NCBI RefSeq assembly: GCF_900103215.1 | Contig: NZ_FNGV01000018.1 | Span: 38,238 to 102,237 of the forward strand | Length of the DNA: 64,000 nucleotides | From: Kriegella aquimaris | GTDB taxonomy: Bacteria; Bacteroidota; Bacteroidia; Flavobacteriales; Flavobacteriaceae | Reading direction: 5' to 3' | In this document: piece after piece, positions 17,687-27,462 of the stretch | How positions within the stretch are numbered: the first letter of the stretch is position 1 | Layout of the letters: each line of letters opens with the position of its first letter | Position numbers and translations under genes: made by a program | Notes under the pieces: generated by a model | Told to the model about the DNA's origin: nothing | Databases searched by the model: none | Seen by the model: the letters and a program-made list of their open reading frames with translations, nothing else

Positions 17687-20206
17687 TTACATCATCTTCC
17701 CAAAGAAAATTGCATTCATCAACAGTTTGTTTGTTCCGTACCAAAACGCCCTAAAGTTTGTATTGTCGGTAAAAACTATGATTCTTCCTTTGCCAATGTA
17801 TTGTACTTGAAAAGGAACACTGTTCTTTAATAGCGCCAGATTCTCTTCCGAAATATAACCACTCAATAACGGGTTGTTGGTATATTGAATAGGGTTGTTA
17901 TAGCTGTTTTTATCGGGTTCGATATAAATGTTGGTATTCCTGAAAAAGGGTAATCTGTCATCTTTATAACCAAAATTAATGGGATGGGAAAGATCGAGCT
18001 TGGCCTCAAAAATGGCACCTCCAGTGTTTTGGGCACCTTTAAAATCGTTTTTTTGACCAAACGATATATGTTTACCGACCAAGGTATCTTTTCTTAATTG
18101 TAATTTGATCAATTCGTTCTTGTTCAGCCAATTGATGGTTTTTTGATAGCCGATCAGTGTGCCACCTGCTTCGACCCATTCCTTCAGTTTTTTTGACTGA
18201 TCTTTTGAGAGACTGCTCCCCATATTCGGAATAATTAAATCGGTATACTTGCTCAAATCCACGGAATTGAAGTAGGCGATATCGATTTTGGTAATCTTCA
18301 TATCATAGCGCGTATCGAACAAGTGCCAAATCTCGCCAGCTCCGTGTGCATCGATTCCACTGCCGACCAACATGGCAACCCTTTGTTTGCCAAGAGGACT
18401 AAAACTATTGCTGCCTAAATCTATTCCTTTGGTAAGTCCGGAGTTTGCCGCCGTTATTTCAATTTTACTTTCTTGGGCAACTTTATTTAAAAAGTCGTAC
18501 AATTCACTTGCTGCTAGTACTTGGTTTTGAACGGGGACCATAATCGTACCATAGCCGTAGTTTTTTCCATCTAGGCTAAAAGGTTGTTTTGCCACCTTGG
18601 CACGTATACCTTTGTTCAAAATCTTATTTAGGGCTTTTGGCGTGTAGTACTCGTTCCACTCAAAAAGGTATGCATAATTGCTTTGCGAATCGATTTTACC
18701 GCTTAAGGGTGTAAGACTTACGACTTCTTTTCCTGCAATCTTCAAAGAGCGGGATTCCGAATAGTCTAAATTAAAGGCGAGCGGAAAGGTCCAAGCTGAA
18801 ATATCATAAAACAGGCTATCACTGAAGGTGGTTCTTTTTTCGAACATGGCCTTTATCAGGTTTTGGTTCTTTTGATTCATGGGAACGACATAGCTATAGC
18901 CTTTTTTATACGATTTACCGTCAAAGGAGATATCGTTCGAGAGTTCGTGAAACTTTATTTTATGTCGCTGTAATATTTCGGCTAGATGCCATGTTTTGGC
19001 GGCATCTTTGTTATCTCCAAAAACTAGGGCCTTGGTTCTGCTTATCGCCGACATTAGACCTACGTTTTTGAAAAAGTCTTGTTGGTACCTTAGAATTTTT
19101 ACCCGCATCTCTTTGGCGGCTTCGATGGTAGAAAGGGCCGTTGTGAACTGATTGCGAATAGTAAAGGGGAATGTTAGTATTCCGTTTTGTGATTCCTGAA
19201 TATGGCCTCTAGAGCTGGCTTGTTCAAAGAGAATTCCTATGCCCCCGTTCACATCGGGGAAAGTCGAACCCTTGCCATAAAAATAATCATCGTACTGTTC
19301 TTCGGAATAATATAAAGAACCGATTTTATCCAAAGCTTTGGCGTGGTATGTCGCAATTTCCGTAGTTAGTTCTTGATTCAGTTTTGGTGTCAGCGGATGT
19401 ACCCGGTCTGGTTCTCCAGGTTGAAAGAAGAAGGTAGAGGAGGTGCCCATCTCGTGATGATCGGTAAGAATATTGGGCATCCAATTATGATACGTTTCGA
19501 TACGTGCACGACTTTCGGGCAATTGTACCGGAAGCCAATCTCGGTTCATATCGAACCAATAGTGGTTGGTACGGCCACCAGGCCAGACTTCATGGTACTC
19601 GCGCTCATTGTTGTCGGCATTCAGATTGATGCTTTTATTGGTATTGGCCCAATATGCAAAGCGCTGCAATCCGTCGGGATTAAAGGCTGGGTCAACCAAT
19701 AATATAATGTTTTCTAAAATACGTTCAATTTCAGGCCCCTGTGCAGCCGCCAAATAATAGGCGTAGGCCAGAGCTGCATTCGAACCACTTGGTTCGTTAC
19801 CATGTATTGAAAAACCTTGGTAAACAACGATGGGCATGGTCTCGATATTCAGCGAACTGGTATTGACCTCGGTCAAGGCCAAATGGTCTTCACGAATCTT
19901 CTCAATGTTTTTATGGTTTTGCGGTGTGGTCACCGTAAGTAAAAGAAGCGGTCTCCCCTCAAAAGTCTGCCCCCTGTTTTCAATTGTTATGCGGTCGCTC
20001 GCCTTGGCCAACTCATGCATGTAAAATACAAGTTTGTCGTGGGTAACATGCCATTCGCCCACTTCGTGGCCGATTACTTCTTGTGGCTTGGGAATGCTTT
20101 GGTCGTAAGTGATATTATCTGGAAGGTAATAATCCAAGTCTACCGACTCTTGTGCATTTATATTTTGAAAGAGTATCAAAAGTAATGCGAATAGAATGTT
20201 TCTCAT
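17687..20206 (-). CDS. M14 family zinc carboxypeptidase, exported
   Basis: An 839-residue protein with a signal peptide (MRNILFALLLILFQNINAQ). The N-terminal half is a peptidase M14 domain: zinc ligands in GFSIHGNEPSGSNAALAYAY (HxxE) and the third His in LTDHHEMGTSSTFFFQPGEP; substrate-binding NLNADNNE and MNRDWLP are also kept. The C-terminal half contains a glutamine-amidotransferase-like or DJ-1-like region (VAMLVGSGIDAHGAGEIWHLFD, WVEAGGTLIGYQ) seen in large Bacteroidota M14 proteins. It probably digests peptides in the periplasm or at the surface. A hydrolase gene follows 45 bp downstream. Confidence 0.92.
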   Translation of the reverse strand: MRNILFALLLILFQNINAQESVDLDYYLPDNITYDQSIPKPQEVIGHEVGEWHVTHDKLVFYMHELAKASDRITIENRGQTFEGRPLLLLTVTTPQNHKNIEKIREDHLALTEVNTSSLNIETMPIVVYQGFSIHGNEPSGSNAALAYAYYLAAAQGPEIERILENIILLVDPAFNPDGLQRFAYWANTNKSINLNADNNEREYHEVWPGGRTNHYWFDMNRDWLPVQLPESRARIETYHNWMPNILTDHHEMGTSSTFFFQPGEPDRVHPLTPKLNQELTTEIATYHAKALDKIGSLYYSEEQYDDYFYGKGSTFPDVNGGIGILFEQASSRGHIQESQNGILTFPFTIRNQFTTALSTIEAAKEMRVKILRYQQDFFKNVGLMSAISRTKALVFGDNKDAAKTWHLAEILQRHKIKFHELSNDISFDGKSYKKGYSYVVPMNQKNQNLIKAMFEKRTTFSDSLFYDISAWTFPLAFNLDYSESRSLKIAGKEVVSLTPLSGKIDSQSNYAYLFEWNEYYTPKALNKILNKGIRAKVAKQPFSLDGKNYGYGTIMVPVQNQVLAASELYDFLNKVAQESKIEITAANSGLTKGIDLGSNSFSPLGKQRVAMLVGSGIDAHGAGEIWHLFDTRYDMKITKIDIAYFNSVDLSKYTDLIIPNMGSSLSKDQSKKLKEWVEAGGTLIGYQKTINWLNKNELIKLQLRKDTLVGKHISFGQKNDFKGAQNTGGAIFEAKLDLSHPINFGYKDDRLPFFRNTNIYIEPDKNSYNNPIQYTNNPLLSGYISEENLALLKNSVPFQVQYIGKGRIIVFTDNTNFRAFWYGTNKLLMNAIFFGKMM

Positions 20207-20311
20207 GCCACTTTGAATTTAGTCAGGTTATAAATGTAACCAATACTAGATGTTGTGTCAAGACTATTCGAGCAATATAATCAAATGGATTTACTACAAA
20301 TAAATCAAACA

Positions 20312-20345
20312 AAAAACGGCCCTCATATTGAAGGGCCGTTTTTAT
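20312..20345 (-). terminator. Intrinsic terminator after the DUF3276 gene
   Basis: AAACGGCCCT and AGGGCCGTTT arms with a loop of about 8 bases. A and T runs flank both sides, so it can terminate the minus-strand gene and reads as bidirectional. Confidence 0.85.
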
Positions 20346-20361
20346 TCAAGAATTTTTAATA

Positions 20362-20733
20362 TTAAATATCGTCGAAACTGACATCGGTAAAGCTTTCCGT
20401 AGTCTTTACTTCGCCATTTTGAATGGGCTCTTCTTTTTTGAAATCTGACTGATGCCGCTCTGATATAACTTCGGTTCCTTTTTCATCGATGATAAAATCC
20501 ATCATTTCCTCAACATTTTCCTTAAAGGCCGCAAAGTCTTCCTTGTAAAGGTATATTTTGTGCTTTTTGTAATGAAACGATCCATCGTCGTGCGTAAATT
20601 TCTTGCTTTCGGTAATCGTCAAATAATAATCATTTGCCTTCGTACTCCTGACATCGAAAAAATATGTCCTTCTTCCTGCCCTTAAAACTTTGGAGTGAAT
20701 CTCTTCCTGGTCCATTAAATCTTTTTCGCTCAT
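20362..20733 (-). CDS. DUF3276 Pur-alpha-like nucleic-acid-binding protein
   Basis: A 123-residue protein with the core IHSKVLRAGRRTYFFDVRSTKANDYYLTITESKKF and KHKIYLYKEDFAAFKENVEEMM, the single PUR repeat of the DUF3276 family. Bacterial PUR proteins such as Borrelia BpuR bind single-stranded DNA and RNA as dimers; in Bacteroidota the biological role is not established. The tail (residues 90-123) is acidic and probably disordered. The gene ends in a strong terminator and lies 76 bp downstream of the ABC exporter gene on the same strand. Confidence 0.92.
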   Translation of the reverse strand: MSEKDLMDQEEIHSKVLRAGRRTYFFDVRSTKANDYYLTITESKKFTHDDGSFHYKKHKIYLYKEDFAAFKENVEEMMDFIIDEKGTEVISERHQSDFKKEEPIQNGEVKTTESFTDVSFDDI

Positions 20734-20809
20734 TTGATGTGGTGTCTATTGTTCATACTTCATTATCATATCAAAAATGTAAAAAAAAACTTGATTCAAC
20801 AACAAATTT

Positions 20810-22564
20810 TCAGTTTTCTTTCTCAGATAGTTGGTTTAAATAAAGTGATTTATAATAACCCTCGACAGCAATTAAATCATCATGCGTTCCTTCTTGAAGC
20901 AACGTTCCGTCTTCAAGCACTAGAATTCTATCGGCATTTTTTGCCGATGACACCCGGTGGCTCACGATAAGTGTGGTTCTATTTCGGGAGGCTTTTTTTA
21001 GATTTCCTAGAATTTCTTCTTCCGTTTCAGTGTCTACCGCAGACAGACAATCGTCGAACAAATATATTTCCGGGTCTTTCAGCAAGGCACGTGCTATAGA
21101 AACACGTTGTTTCTGACCTCCACTTAAAGTGATACCTCGTTCTCCAAGAACGGTTTCGTATTTCTTGGCAAAGCCCATAATATTTTCATGAACCGCTGCA
21201 TTTTTGGCTACTTTGACCACATCTTCGTCGGAAGCGGTATGATCTCCGAATTTTATATTATTTTTAATCGAATCTGAAAATAAAAAGGCATCTTGAGGTA
21301 CTGCGCCTATAGCTTCCCTTAAACTATTTAGGTTCACTTTTTTAATGGGTATATCGTCGATACGGATTTCTCCTTCGGTAACGTCGTACAATCGGGCTAT
21401 TAAATCTAAAATTGTCGATTTTCCAGAACCTGTTTTTCCGAGAATCGCCACTGTTTCTCCTGCCTTAATGGTAAACGAAATATTTTTTAGTGCGGTAATA
21501 TTGGTGTCTTCGTAAGTGAAAGAGACATTTTTAAACTCAATTTTACCGGTAATGGGGGTAGCCTCAATTTCTTCATTTTTGATAGCTGGTTCTGACTTTA
21601 GAAACTCGTTGATACGTTTTTGAGAAGCTTCGGCGCGTTGAACTATAGAGGTCAACCAACCTACTATGGCAACGGGCCAGGTCAACATATTTACATAAAT
21701 GATGAATTCGGCAATGACCCCGACAGACTCGATTTCACCGTTAATATACTGTTTGCCCCCTACATAAATGACAAGAATATTACTGATTCCTATTAATAGT
21801 ACCATGAGTGGGAAAAACCAGGCATTTACTTTGGCAAGGTCCATACTTTTTTCCTTTCCCTCGACCGCCAAAAGCTGCAGTTCACCATTTATCTGTGGTT
21901 CTAGGGCGTAGGCCTTTATCACAGAAACTCCTGAAAAAACCTCTTGTGTAAATGTAGACAAGGTGGAAAGATATTCTTGAACAATGGTACTGCGCTTATG
22001 AATGACCTTGCTAATATTATAGATTAAGACCGATAATATGGGCAGGGGAATCAAGGCGTAGGCCGCTAGGGTGGGAGCGGTGATGAACATCAATGGAATG
22101 ATACATACAAAAAGAGTGACCGTATTAATACCATACATCAAGGCGGGGCCGGCATACATTCGAACCTGTCCCACATCTTCACTAATTCGGTTCATAAGGT
22201 CGCCCGTTCTGTTTTTTTTGTAAAAATTTAAACTTAGCGACTGGTAGTGGTCAAAAACTTCATTTTTTAAATCATATTCGATATATCGTGACACATTTAT
22301 TATGGTCTGTCGCATCAAAAAGGTAAAAAAACCAGATAACAGAGCAGCCCCAACAATGATGAGAATAAACTCCATGAGCAGATTCTCCGCAGAAGCATCC
22401 GTTATTTTTCCGCTTAAGGCATCTTCAACTACATTGATCGATTTTTTGACATAGGTGGGCATTACCAATTGAAAAACCCGGGCGATGATGGTGATGATAA
22501 TACCGATCAGTAGTTTTGACCAATATTTTTTGAAGTATTTGTTAACGTGTTTAAGTTCCTTCAT
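20810..22564 (-). CDS. ABC exporter, fused permease and ATPase
   Basis: A 584-residue half-transporter of the MsbA/multidrug type. Six transmembrane segments lie in residues 15-310. The nucleotide-binding domain starts near residue 340 (IEFKNVSFTYEDTNITALKNISF), with Walker A GKTGSGKST, Q-loop VPQDAFLFSDSIKNNIKFG, signature LSGGQKQR, Walker B IYLFDDCLSAVD and H-loop IVSHR. It works as a homodimer or heterodimer exporting lipids or drugs; the substrate cannot be told. The first 12 residues (MKELKHVNKYFK) are a typical cytoplasmic start. It is divergent from nusB. Confidence 0.95.
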   Translation of the reverse strand: MKELKHVNKYFKKYWSKLLIGIIITIIARVFQLVMPTYVKKSINVVEDALSGKITDASAENLLMEFILIIVGAALLSGFFTFLMRQTIINVSRYIEYDLKNEVFDHYQSLSLNFYKKNRTGDLMNRISEDVGQVRMYAGPALMYGINTVTLFVCIIPLMFITAPTLAAYALIPLPILSVLIYNISKVIHKRSTIVQEYLSTLSTFTQEVFSGVSVIKAYALEPQINGELQLLAVEGKEKSMDLAKVNAWFFPLMVLLIGISNILVIYVGGKQYINGEIESVGVIAEFIIYVNMLTWPVAIVGWLTSIVQRAEASQKRINEFLKSEPAIKNEEIEATPITGKIEFKNVSFTYEDTNITALKNISFTIKAGETVAILGKTGSGKSTILDLIARLYDVTEGEIRIDDIPIKKVNLNSLREAIGAVPQDAFLFSDSIKNNIKFGDHTASDEDVVKVAKNAAVHENIMGFAKKYETVLGERGITLSGGQKQRVSIARALLKDPEIYLFDDCLSAVDTETEEEILGNLKKASRNRTTLIVSHRVSSAKNADRILVLEDGTLLQEGTHDDLIAVEGYYKSLYLNQLSEKEN

Positions 22565-22696
22565 GTAATGTGTTGGCTATCGGAATAGGTTTTAATCTTC
22601 AATTTGCCAAAGATAGGGGTTTGCAGTAAAAACAAATGTTATAAAATACATAAGATAAAGACGCTTTCTTATGGTAGGTATTAGAAAAAGGATTGT

Positions 22697-22704
22697 TATT
22701 TTTG
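22697..22704 (+). promoter_or_regulatory. -7 element of the nusB gene
   Basis: TATTTTTG fits TAnnTTTG and lies 45 bases before the nusB ATG; no clear -33 is seen. Confidence 0.5.
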
Positions 22705-22748
22705 CGCCCTAGTAGTGAAACCAAACTCAATCTAAAAGTTCTTTCTAA

Positions 22749-23696
22749 ATGCTTACAAGAAGGCATATTCGGGTAAAGGTGATGCAATGCATTTATGCCT
22801 TGACACAATCTAAAGACGATTCCCTTGAAAAACAGGAAAAGTTTTTAAAGGTAAGTATTGAAAATATGTACACTTTATATCTGCTGAATCTCAGTCTTTT
22901 GATTGAAGTACAGCAAATGGCCGCCAAGCAGGTAAAGCTTTCTTCGAAGAAGTATATGGCCAGTGCTACGGATGCTTATCCTAATAAAGAAAAATTCGTT
23001 CAGAATAGGGTGTTGGCGCAAATTGTGGGCAATACGCGTTTAAAGAATGAGTTTGACAACAGAAAATTAAAAAACTGGTATCTCAACGATGAATATGTAA
23101 AACTCATTTATAAGGAGATCGTTGAAAGCGATATTTACGCCAAGTACATGACGAGTGCATCGAGCACCTATGAATTGGATAAACAATTTATGTTGCAACT
23201 TTTCAAAGAGATTATTGCGCCGAACGAGAAAATTTATGAATATCTGGAAGATGATAAGCTGACTTGGGTCGACGATATTCCGATTGTGAACACTTATATC
23301 GTGAAGCAGCTTAAAAAGGTAAAAGAAGACCAAGATGATGGCTTTTTTCTGCCTAGGTTACTGAAAGATGATGCTGATATGGATTTTGCCAAAAAACTCT
23401 TGACCAAAACATTGCTGAACGATGCGAAATTGGAAAAAGAGATTGAGGGTAAAACTCCGAATTGGGACAAAGATCGTATTGCTGATATCGATTCTATTCT
23501 TTTGAAAATGGCAATATGTGAGGTTCTTAATTTTCCTTCAATTCCAGAAAAGGTCACAATGAACGAGTTTCTTGAGATAGCCAAAGAATATTCAACGCCC
23601 AAGAGCAGTATTTTTATTAATGGAATTCTTGATAAATTACTCAAGGAATACAAGGCCGACGGCAAACTAAATAAAACAGGTCGAGGGCTGTTATAA
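22749..23696 (+). CDS. nusB: Transcription antitermination factor NusB (long form)
   Basis: A 315-residue protein, about twice the length of E. coli NusB (139). The first block, LTRRHIRVKVMQCIYAL, is the NusB N-terminus and the C-terminal block KDRIADIDSILLKMAICEVL and PEKVTMNEFLEIAKEYSTPKSSIFINGILDKLL is the NusB core that binds boxA RNA with NusE. The extra 150 or so residues between them are characteristic of Bacteroidota NusB. The role is rRNA transcription antitermination. DUF1573 and yajC follow on the same strand. Confidence 0.95.
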   Translation: MLTRRHIRVKVMQCIYALTQSKDDSLEKQEKFLKVSIENMYTLYLLNLSLLIEVQQMAAKQVKLSSKKYMASATDAYPNKEKFVQNRVLAQIVGNTRLKNEFDNRKLKNWYLNDEYVKLIYKEIVESDIYAKYMTSASSTYELDKQFMLQLFKEIIAPNEKIYEYLEDDKLTWVDDIPIVNTYIVKQLKKVKEDQDDGFFLPRLLKDDADMDFAKKLLTKTLLNDAKLEKEIEGKTPNWDKDRIADIDSILLKMAICEVLNFPSIPEKVTMNEFLEIAKEYSTPKSSIFINGILDKLLKEYKADGKLNKTGRGLL

Positions 23697-23706
23697 AATA
23701 TTTCTT

Positions 23707-23714
23707 TAATTTTG
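23707..23714 (+). promoter_or_regulatory. -7 element before the DUF1573 gene
   Basis: TAATTTTG matches TAnnTTTG and starts 10 bases after the nusB stop, 58 bases before the next ATG. It suggests that DUF1573-yajC can be transcribed apart from nusB. Confidence 0.45.
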
Positions 23715-23772
23715 CAGTTTAAATAAATTGAATAGGTATCTCTCAATTAATTAATATTAAAAATCCTGAGTT

Positions 23773-24246
23773 ATGAAAAGAATAATTTTGGCATTTGGTT
23801 TAGTAGGTCTGTTTATTACAGCATCTTGTAAAGACAATGCATCAAGCAAAATAAAAAGCGACAATGTGGCCGTGGCCGCAGAGCGTGACGAAGCTGGAAA
23901 ACAAGTTCCTGTGATGGAGTTCGAGAAAGCGGAGCACGATTTCGGTACTATCGATCAAAATACACCACAAGAAACCGTTTTTAAATTTACCAATACCGGT
24001 AATGCACCGTTGATTATCACCGATGCCAAGAGTAGCTGTGGGTGTACGGTACCAGATCCACCGAAAGACCCAATTGCTCCTGGTGAAACAGGTGAGTTAA
24101 AGGTGAAATTTAACGGATCAGGGCAAAATCAAGTGACTAAAACAATAACTGTAACCGCGAACACTGAAAAAGGTCAAGAGCTTTTGCGTATTAAAGCTTT
24201 TGTTACCCCTAAAGATGCCGCACCAAAGGGTCCTGTTGCCCAATAA
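23773..24246 (+). CDS. DUF1573 lipoprotein
   Basis: A 157-residue exported protein with a lipoprotein-like signal (MKRIILAFGLVGLFITASC; Cys at residue 19). The mature part is one Ig-like DUF1573 domain: FEKAEHDFGTIDQNTPQETVFKFTN, APLIITDAKSSCGCTVP, PIAPGETGELKVKFN. The SCGCT motif is the hallmark of the family, whose two Cys are conserved and could bind copper or form a disulfide. Its function is not established. It precedes yajC by 25 bp, an arrangement I know from other flavobacteria. Confidence 0.92.
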   Translation: MKRIILAFGLVGLFITASCKDNASSKIKSDNVAVAAERDEAGKQVPVMEFEKAEHDFGTIDQNTPQETVFKFTNTGNAPLIITDAKSSCGCTVPDPPKDPIAPGETGELKVKFNGSGQNQVTKTITVTANTEKGQELLRIKAFVTPKDAAPKGPVAQ

Positions 24247-24271
24247 TTAATTAACTAAAAAGAACACATAC

Positions 24272-24559
24272 ATGGGTGACATTGGACAATTTCTTCCGAT
24301 GATTTTGATTTTTGTCGTAGCTTATTTTTTTATGATACGACCTCAAATGAAACGTCAAAAAGATGAAAAGAAGTTTGCCGCAGAATTAAAGCGAGGTGAT
24401 CGCGTTATCACCAAAAGTGGTTTACATGGCAAAGTGGTCGAACTGAACGACAAGGATTCTTCTTGTGTTTTAGAGACCATGGCCGGAAAGCTAAAATTTG
24501 ATCGTTCGGCCATTTCTCTAGAGATGAGCAAAAAACTAAGTGCACCCGAGAAAAAATAA
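24272..24559 (+). CDS. yajC: Sec translocon accessory subunit YajC
   Basis: A 95-residue protein with one N-terminal membrane span (FLPMILIFVVAYFFMIRPQMKRQKD; the MIRPQ motif is diagnostic) and a small cytoplasmic domain (LKRGDRVITKSGLHGKVVEL). YajC associates with SecDF and YidC in the inner membrane and assists protein export. Length is normal. It is the last gene of the unit and is followed by a perfect terminator. Confidence 0.96.
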   Translation: MGDIGQFLPMILIFVVAYFFMIRPQMKRQKDEKKFAAELKRGDRVITKSGLHGKVVELNDKDSSCVLETMAGKLKFDRSAISLEMSKKLSAPEKK

Positions 24560-24578
24560 GGGCACGATAATATTTTTA

Positions 24579-24613
24579 AAAAAGCACCAATTTTGAAATT
24601 GGTGCTTTTTTTT
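24579..24613 (+). terminator. Intrinsic terminator after yajC
   Basis: AAAGCACCAATTT and AAATTGGTGCTTT-type arms form a perfect stem followed by a run of T. It lies 20 bp after the stop. Confidence 0.9.
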
Positions 24614-24773
24614 GCCAAAATTTGAAGGTTACACGATTTTTTTATGTTCATTGAACATCTGCGTGTAACTTATTTCTGGTCTTAAGGGAAGTGAATTTAA
24701 AAGGTTTCCCTCGTTGTTTATTGTAGTTGTTTAGCGCTAAAATTGCTATATTCATAGCCGTAAATACTGTAAT

Positions 24774-26093
24774 ATGCAAAGCAATCGACGCAACTTTATC
24801 AAAAAGAGCACCTTGGCAATCGCTGGTACCAGCGCCTCTGTTCTCTTTCCTATGGAATTATTGGCCACTATACGAAAAAGAGTAGGTCCTAATGATCGAA
24901 TCAATGTAGGTTTGATTGGGTGCAATGGTATGGGTTTTAGTGACCTGACCTCCATGTTGAAGATTAGTGAAGTAAACGTAATCGCCCTATGTGATGTAGA
25001 TAAGAGTGTTCTTGAGGCACGTACGGCCGACTTGGAAAAAGCAGGTCTTAAAAAACCGATGTGGTATCGAGATTATAGAAAGTTGCTGGAGAACCCTGAT
25101 ATCGACGTGGTCCTTATCGGTACGCCGGACCATTGGCACTGTCTGCAATTGACCGATGCTTTAATGGCGGGCAAGGATGTTTATTGTGAAAAGCCAATTG
25201 CAAATTCAGTTCAAGAAGCCAACATCATGCTTAATTATGTGGGCTCTAGCGATCGAATGGTTCAAATTGGTCAATGGCAACGAAGCCAGCCTCATTTTGT
25301 CGATGCCATTAATTTTGTACATTCAGGTAAATTGGGTGAAATACGGTTGTCTAAAGCTTGGGCCTACCAAGGTTGGATGAAACCTGTGCCTATACTTCCC
25401 GATAGTGCACCACCTGAGGGGGTAGATTATCAAATGTGGCTTGGTCCCGCGCCAGAACGTTCCTTTAATCCCAATCGGTTCCATTTTAATTTTAGATGGT
25501 TTTGGGATTATGCTGGGGGACTTATGACCGATTGGGGTGTACATCTTATCGATTATGCGCTTTATGGTATGAAGGCCGGTACCCCGAAATCTGTAATGGC
25601 CCTTGGGGGAAAATTCGCCTATAAAGATGATGCCTCTGAAACACCTGATACCCTGCAAACCGTTTACGAATATGACGGCTTCTCGATACTTTGGGAGCAT
25701 GCCACTGGAATAAGTAACGGTAATTACGGCCGAGACCACGGAATTTCTTTTATTGGCAACAATGGAACACTTGTGTTGGACCGCAAGGGTTGGGAAGTCA
25801 TTCCCGAGGACGATCGTATGGAGCGTATCCCGCTACAAAAGAATGAAGGTAGCGGACTCGACCTGCATACGGTGAATTTTATCGAAGCAGTTAAAAGTAG
25901 GGATGCTTCAAAATTACATGCGCCTATAAAAGTGGGATATGATGCTGCACTTGTTTGCCATATGGGTAATGTAGCCTTTAAAACCGGAAACCGTATTTAT
26001 TGGGATGCCGAGACAGGAAATTTCAAAGAAACCGCTGCCAATGTACATTTAAAGGCAAACTATCATAACGGCTGGAAACTACCCTTGGTCTAA
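24774..26093 (+). CDS. Tat-exported Gfo/Idh/MocA family oxidoreductase
   Basis: A 439-residue NAD(P)-dependent sugar-type oxidoreductase exported by the Tat system: the N-terminus has NRRNFIKKSTLAIAGTSASVLF. The Rossmann motif is NVGLIGCNGMG, followed by LCDVDKSVLEAR and the conserved catalytic-region EKP in GKDVYCEKPIANSV. WRFH-type substrate residues occur in FHFNFRWFWDYAGGLMTDWGVHLIDYAL. Secreted members of this family in Bacteroidota process glycans, for example glycoside hydrolase family 109-like or sugar oxidoreductases; the substrate is not readable. It stands alone. Confidence 0.93.
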   Translation: MQSNRRNFIKKSTLAIAGTSASVLFPMELLATIRKRVGPNDRINVGLIGCNGMGFSDLTSMLKISEVNVIALCDVDKSVLEARTADLEKAGLKKPMWYRDYRKLLENPDIDVVLIGTPDHWHCLQLTDALMAGKDVYCEKPIANSVQEANIMLNYVGSSDRMVQIGQWQRSQPHFVDAINFVHSGKLGEIRLSKAWAYQGWMKPVPILPDSAPPEGVDYQMWLGPAPERSFNPNRFHFNFRWFWDYAGGLMTDWGVHLIDYALYGMKAGTPKSVMALGGKFAYKDDASETPDTLQTVYEYDGFSILWEHATGISNGNYGRDHGISFIGNNGTLVLDRKGWEVIPEDDRMERIPLQKNEGSGLDLHTVNFIEAVKSRDASKLHAPIKVGYDAALVCHMGNVAFKTGNRIYWDAETGNFKETAANVHLKANYHNGWKLPLV

Positions 26094-26138
26094 CATTTTA
26101 TAACCTTCGGATATTTAAGTTCGAACTTCAGGGATGAT

Positions 26139-27263
26139 CTACGGTTTTTTAGGATTGTTGGGTACAGGAATTTTTTGCGTGTTATACGCAATGTCCGTTA
26201 TTTTAAGTTTTAACCATGTCCAATCCCCATTCTCTAATTTCCAATTTGCTTTTAATTCCACGGGTATTTTTATACCCTTGATTTCTTCGGTCTTGGTTGC
26301 GAGAACAGACCATTGCGTGGGTTGGGAATCTTTTTCATCTTTGAATCGCATAGTTACGAACTTTTTGAAATTTCCGCTCGCGTCAAAATGAAATACTCCC
26401 GAACCTTTTGTACCATTATACTCCATTGTTGCTCTGGCCGAAAAATCATCTACAGGATCCCAAGTGATATCACGACTTAAAGCAGCGGAGGGAAACCACA
26501 CAATTTCAGCTAAATACCGCTGTAATGTCGCTTGATTTATTTTTTCACTGTTTTTGGAATTTACAATTGGAATAAGGGAAAATAGCTTAATTGTCATCTC
26601 TCCCTTTCCATTCTCAAATTTATCTCTACCGACCAGTGACAGACCAAGGTTCATCTTTAGGTTTACGGTCCAATTAAAACCTGGTGGTTGAATAGTAAAA
26701 TACTGTCTTGCTTTGGCATTGTTCCAATTTTGTTGTTCAGGTTTCATGAGCATTTGCAAGTCTTGCTCTAAATACACGTTTTGCACAAGTTCTTTGCCTA
26801 AAATACCGCTATTGACAACCCACTTTTGAACTATGGTCGGCAAGTCAGTAATCATTTGTTCTGAAACGATAGTTTTTTTTGAGGCTTCGGAAGAAGTAAG
26901 CATTTGAACTGTTTCTCCATTTATCTTTTTCTTAAAGTCGTATGAGGAATAAGCAATAAGAATGGATGTAATGATTATCAAATTTATAAGTGTACCGAAC
27001 TTGGCATCTTGCCAATATAATATAATCAGAAACTGTGAGAGTAAAACGGCTAAAATTCCAATCATCCACCAGCCATTGTGTTGAATTAAGAATAAAACTA
27101 GAGTTGTTAGAAATAGAATGAATGCCATTAACCAAATAATTCCGAAAGGTTTGGAAATCGGTTGGGTTATTGCATTAAATTCGGAAATGCCAAATGCTTT
27201 CAGAAATCCGAACAAATGTATAATTCCGTGTATTGAAATCAATATGGCTAGAAGTATGCGCAT
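26139..27263 (-). CDS. DUF6544-like membrane protein
   Basis: A protein of about 374 residues with four N-terminal hydrophobic helices (ILLAILISIHGIIHLFGFLKAFG, GIIWLMAFILFLTTLVLFL, WWMIGILAVLLSQFLIILYW, TLINLIIITSILIAYSSY) and a C-terminal soluble domain with QRYLAEIVWFPSAALSRDITWDPVDDFSARATMEYNG. That arrangement matches a Bacteroidota family I know as DUF6544/DUF6920. Its function is unknown. I placed the start at MRILLAILISIHG (27263); an upstream in-frame start at 27356 would add 31 polar residues ahead of the first helix and is less likely. Confidence 0.75.
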   Translation of the reverse strand: MRILLAILISIHGIIHLFGFLKAFGISEFNAITQPISKPFGIIWLMAFILFLTTLVLFLIQHNGWWMIGILAVLLSQFLIILYWQDAKFGTLINLIIITSILIAYSSYDFKKKINGETVQMLTSSEASKKTIVSEQMITDLPTIVQKWVVNSGILGKELVQNVYLEQDLQMLMKPEQQNWNNAKARQYFTIQPPGFNWTVNLKMNLGLSLVGRDKFENGKGEMTIKLFSLIPIVNSKNSEKINQATLQRYLAEIVWFPSAALSRDITWDPVDDFSARATMEYNGTKGSGVFHFDASGNFKKFVTMRFKDEKDSQPTQWSVLATKTEEIKGIKIPVELKANWKLENGDWTWLKLKITDIAYNTQKIPVPNNPKKP

Positions 27264-27462
27264 GGTCTTTTCTGTCTGTAGCTTGCAACTGAAAAGTGGT
27301 CTAAAAGTCCCTCGATTGCTCTTTAAAATTACTGATTTCTTATAAATAGAACTCACATTAAATAAAAAATAAGGTTGGTGGTCGCTACTTTTTAACTAGG
27401 GAGCACACGGGGGAAATCTTTATTTTATGGTAGGCTATCAGATTTTATAGCCGGAAACTCAT

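Noticed and set aside
20314..20342. Repeat element shared with the terminator at 10337-10360, because both loops contain CATATT
   Set aside because: Arms differ (ACGGCCCT against ACCTCCC); the similarity is limited to a short AT-rich loop common in terminators.
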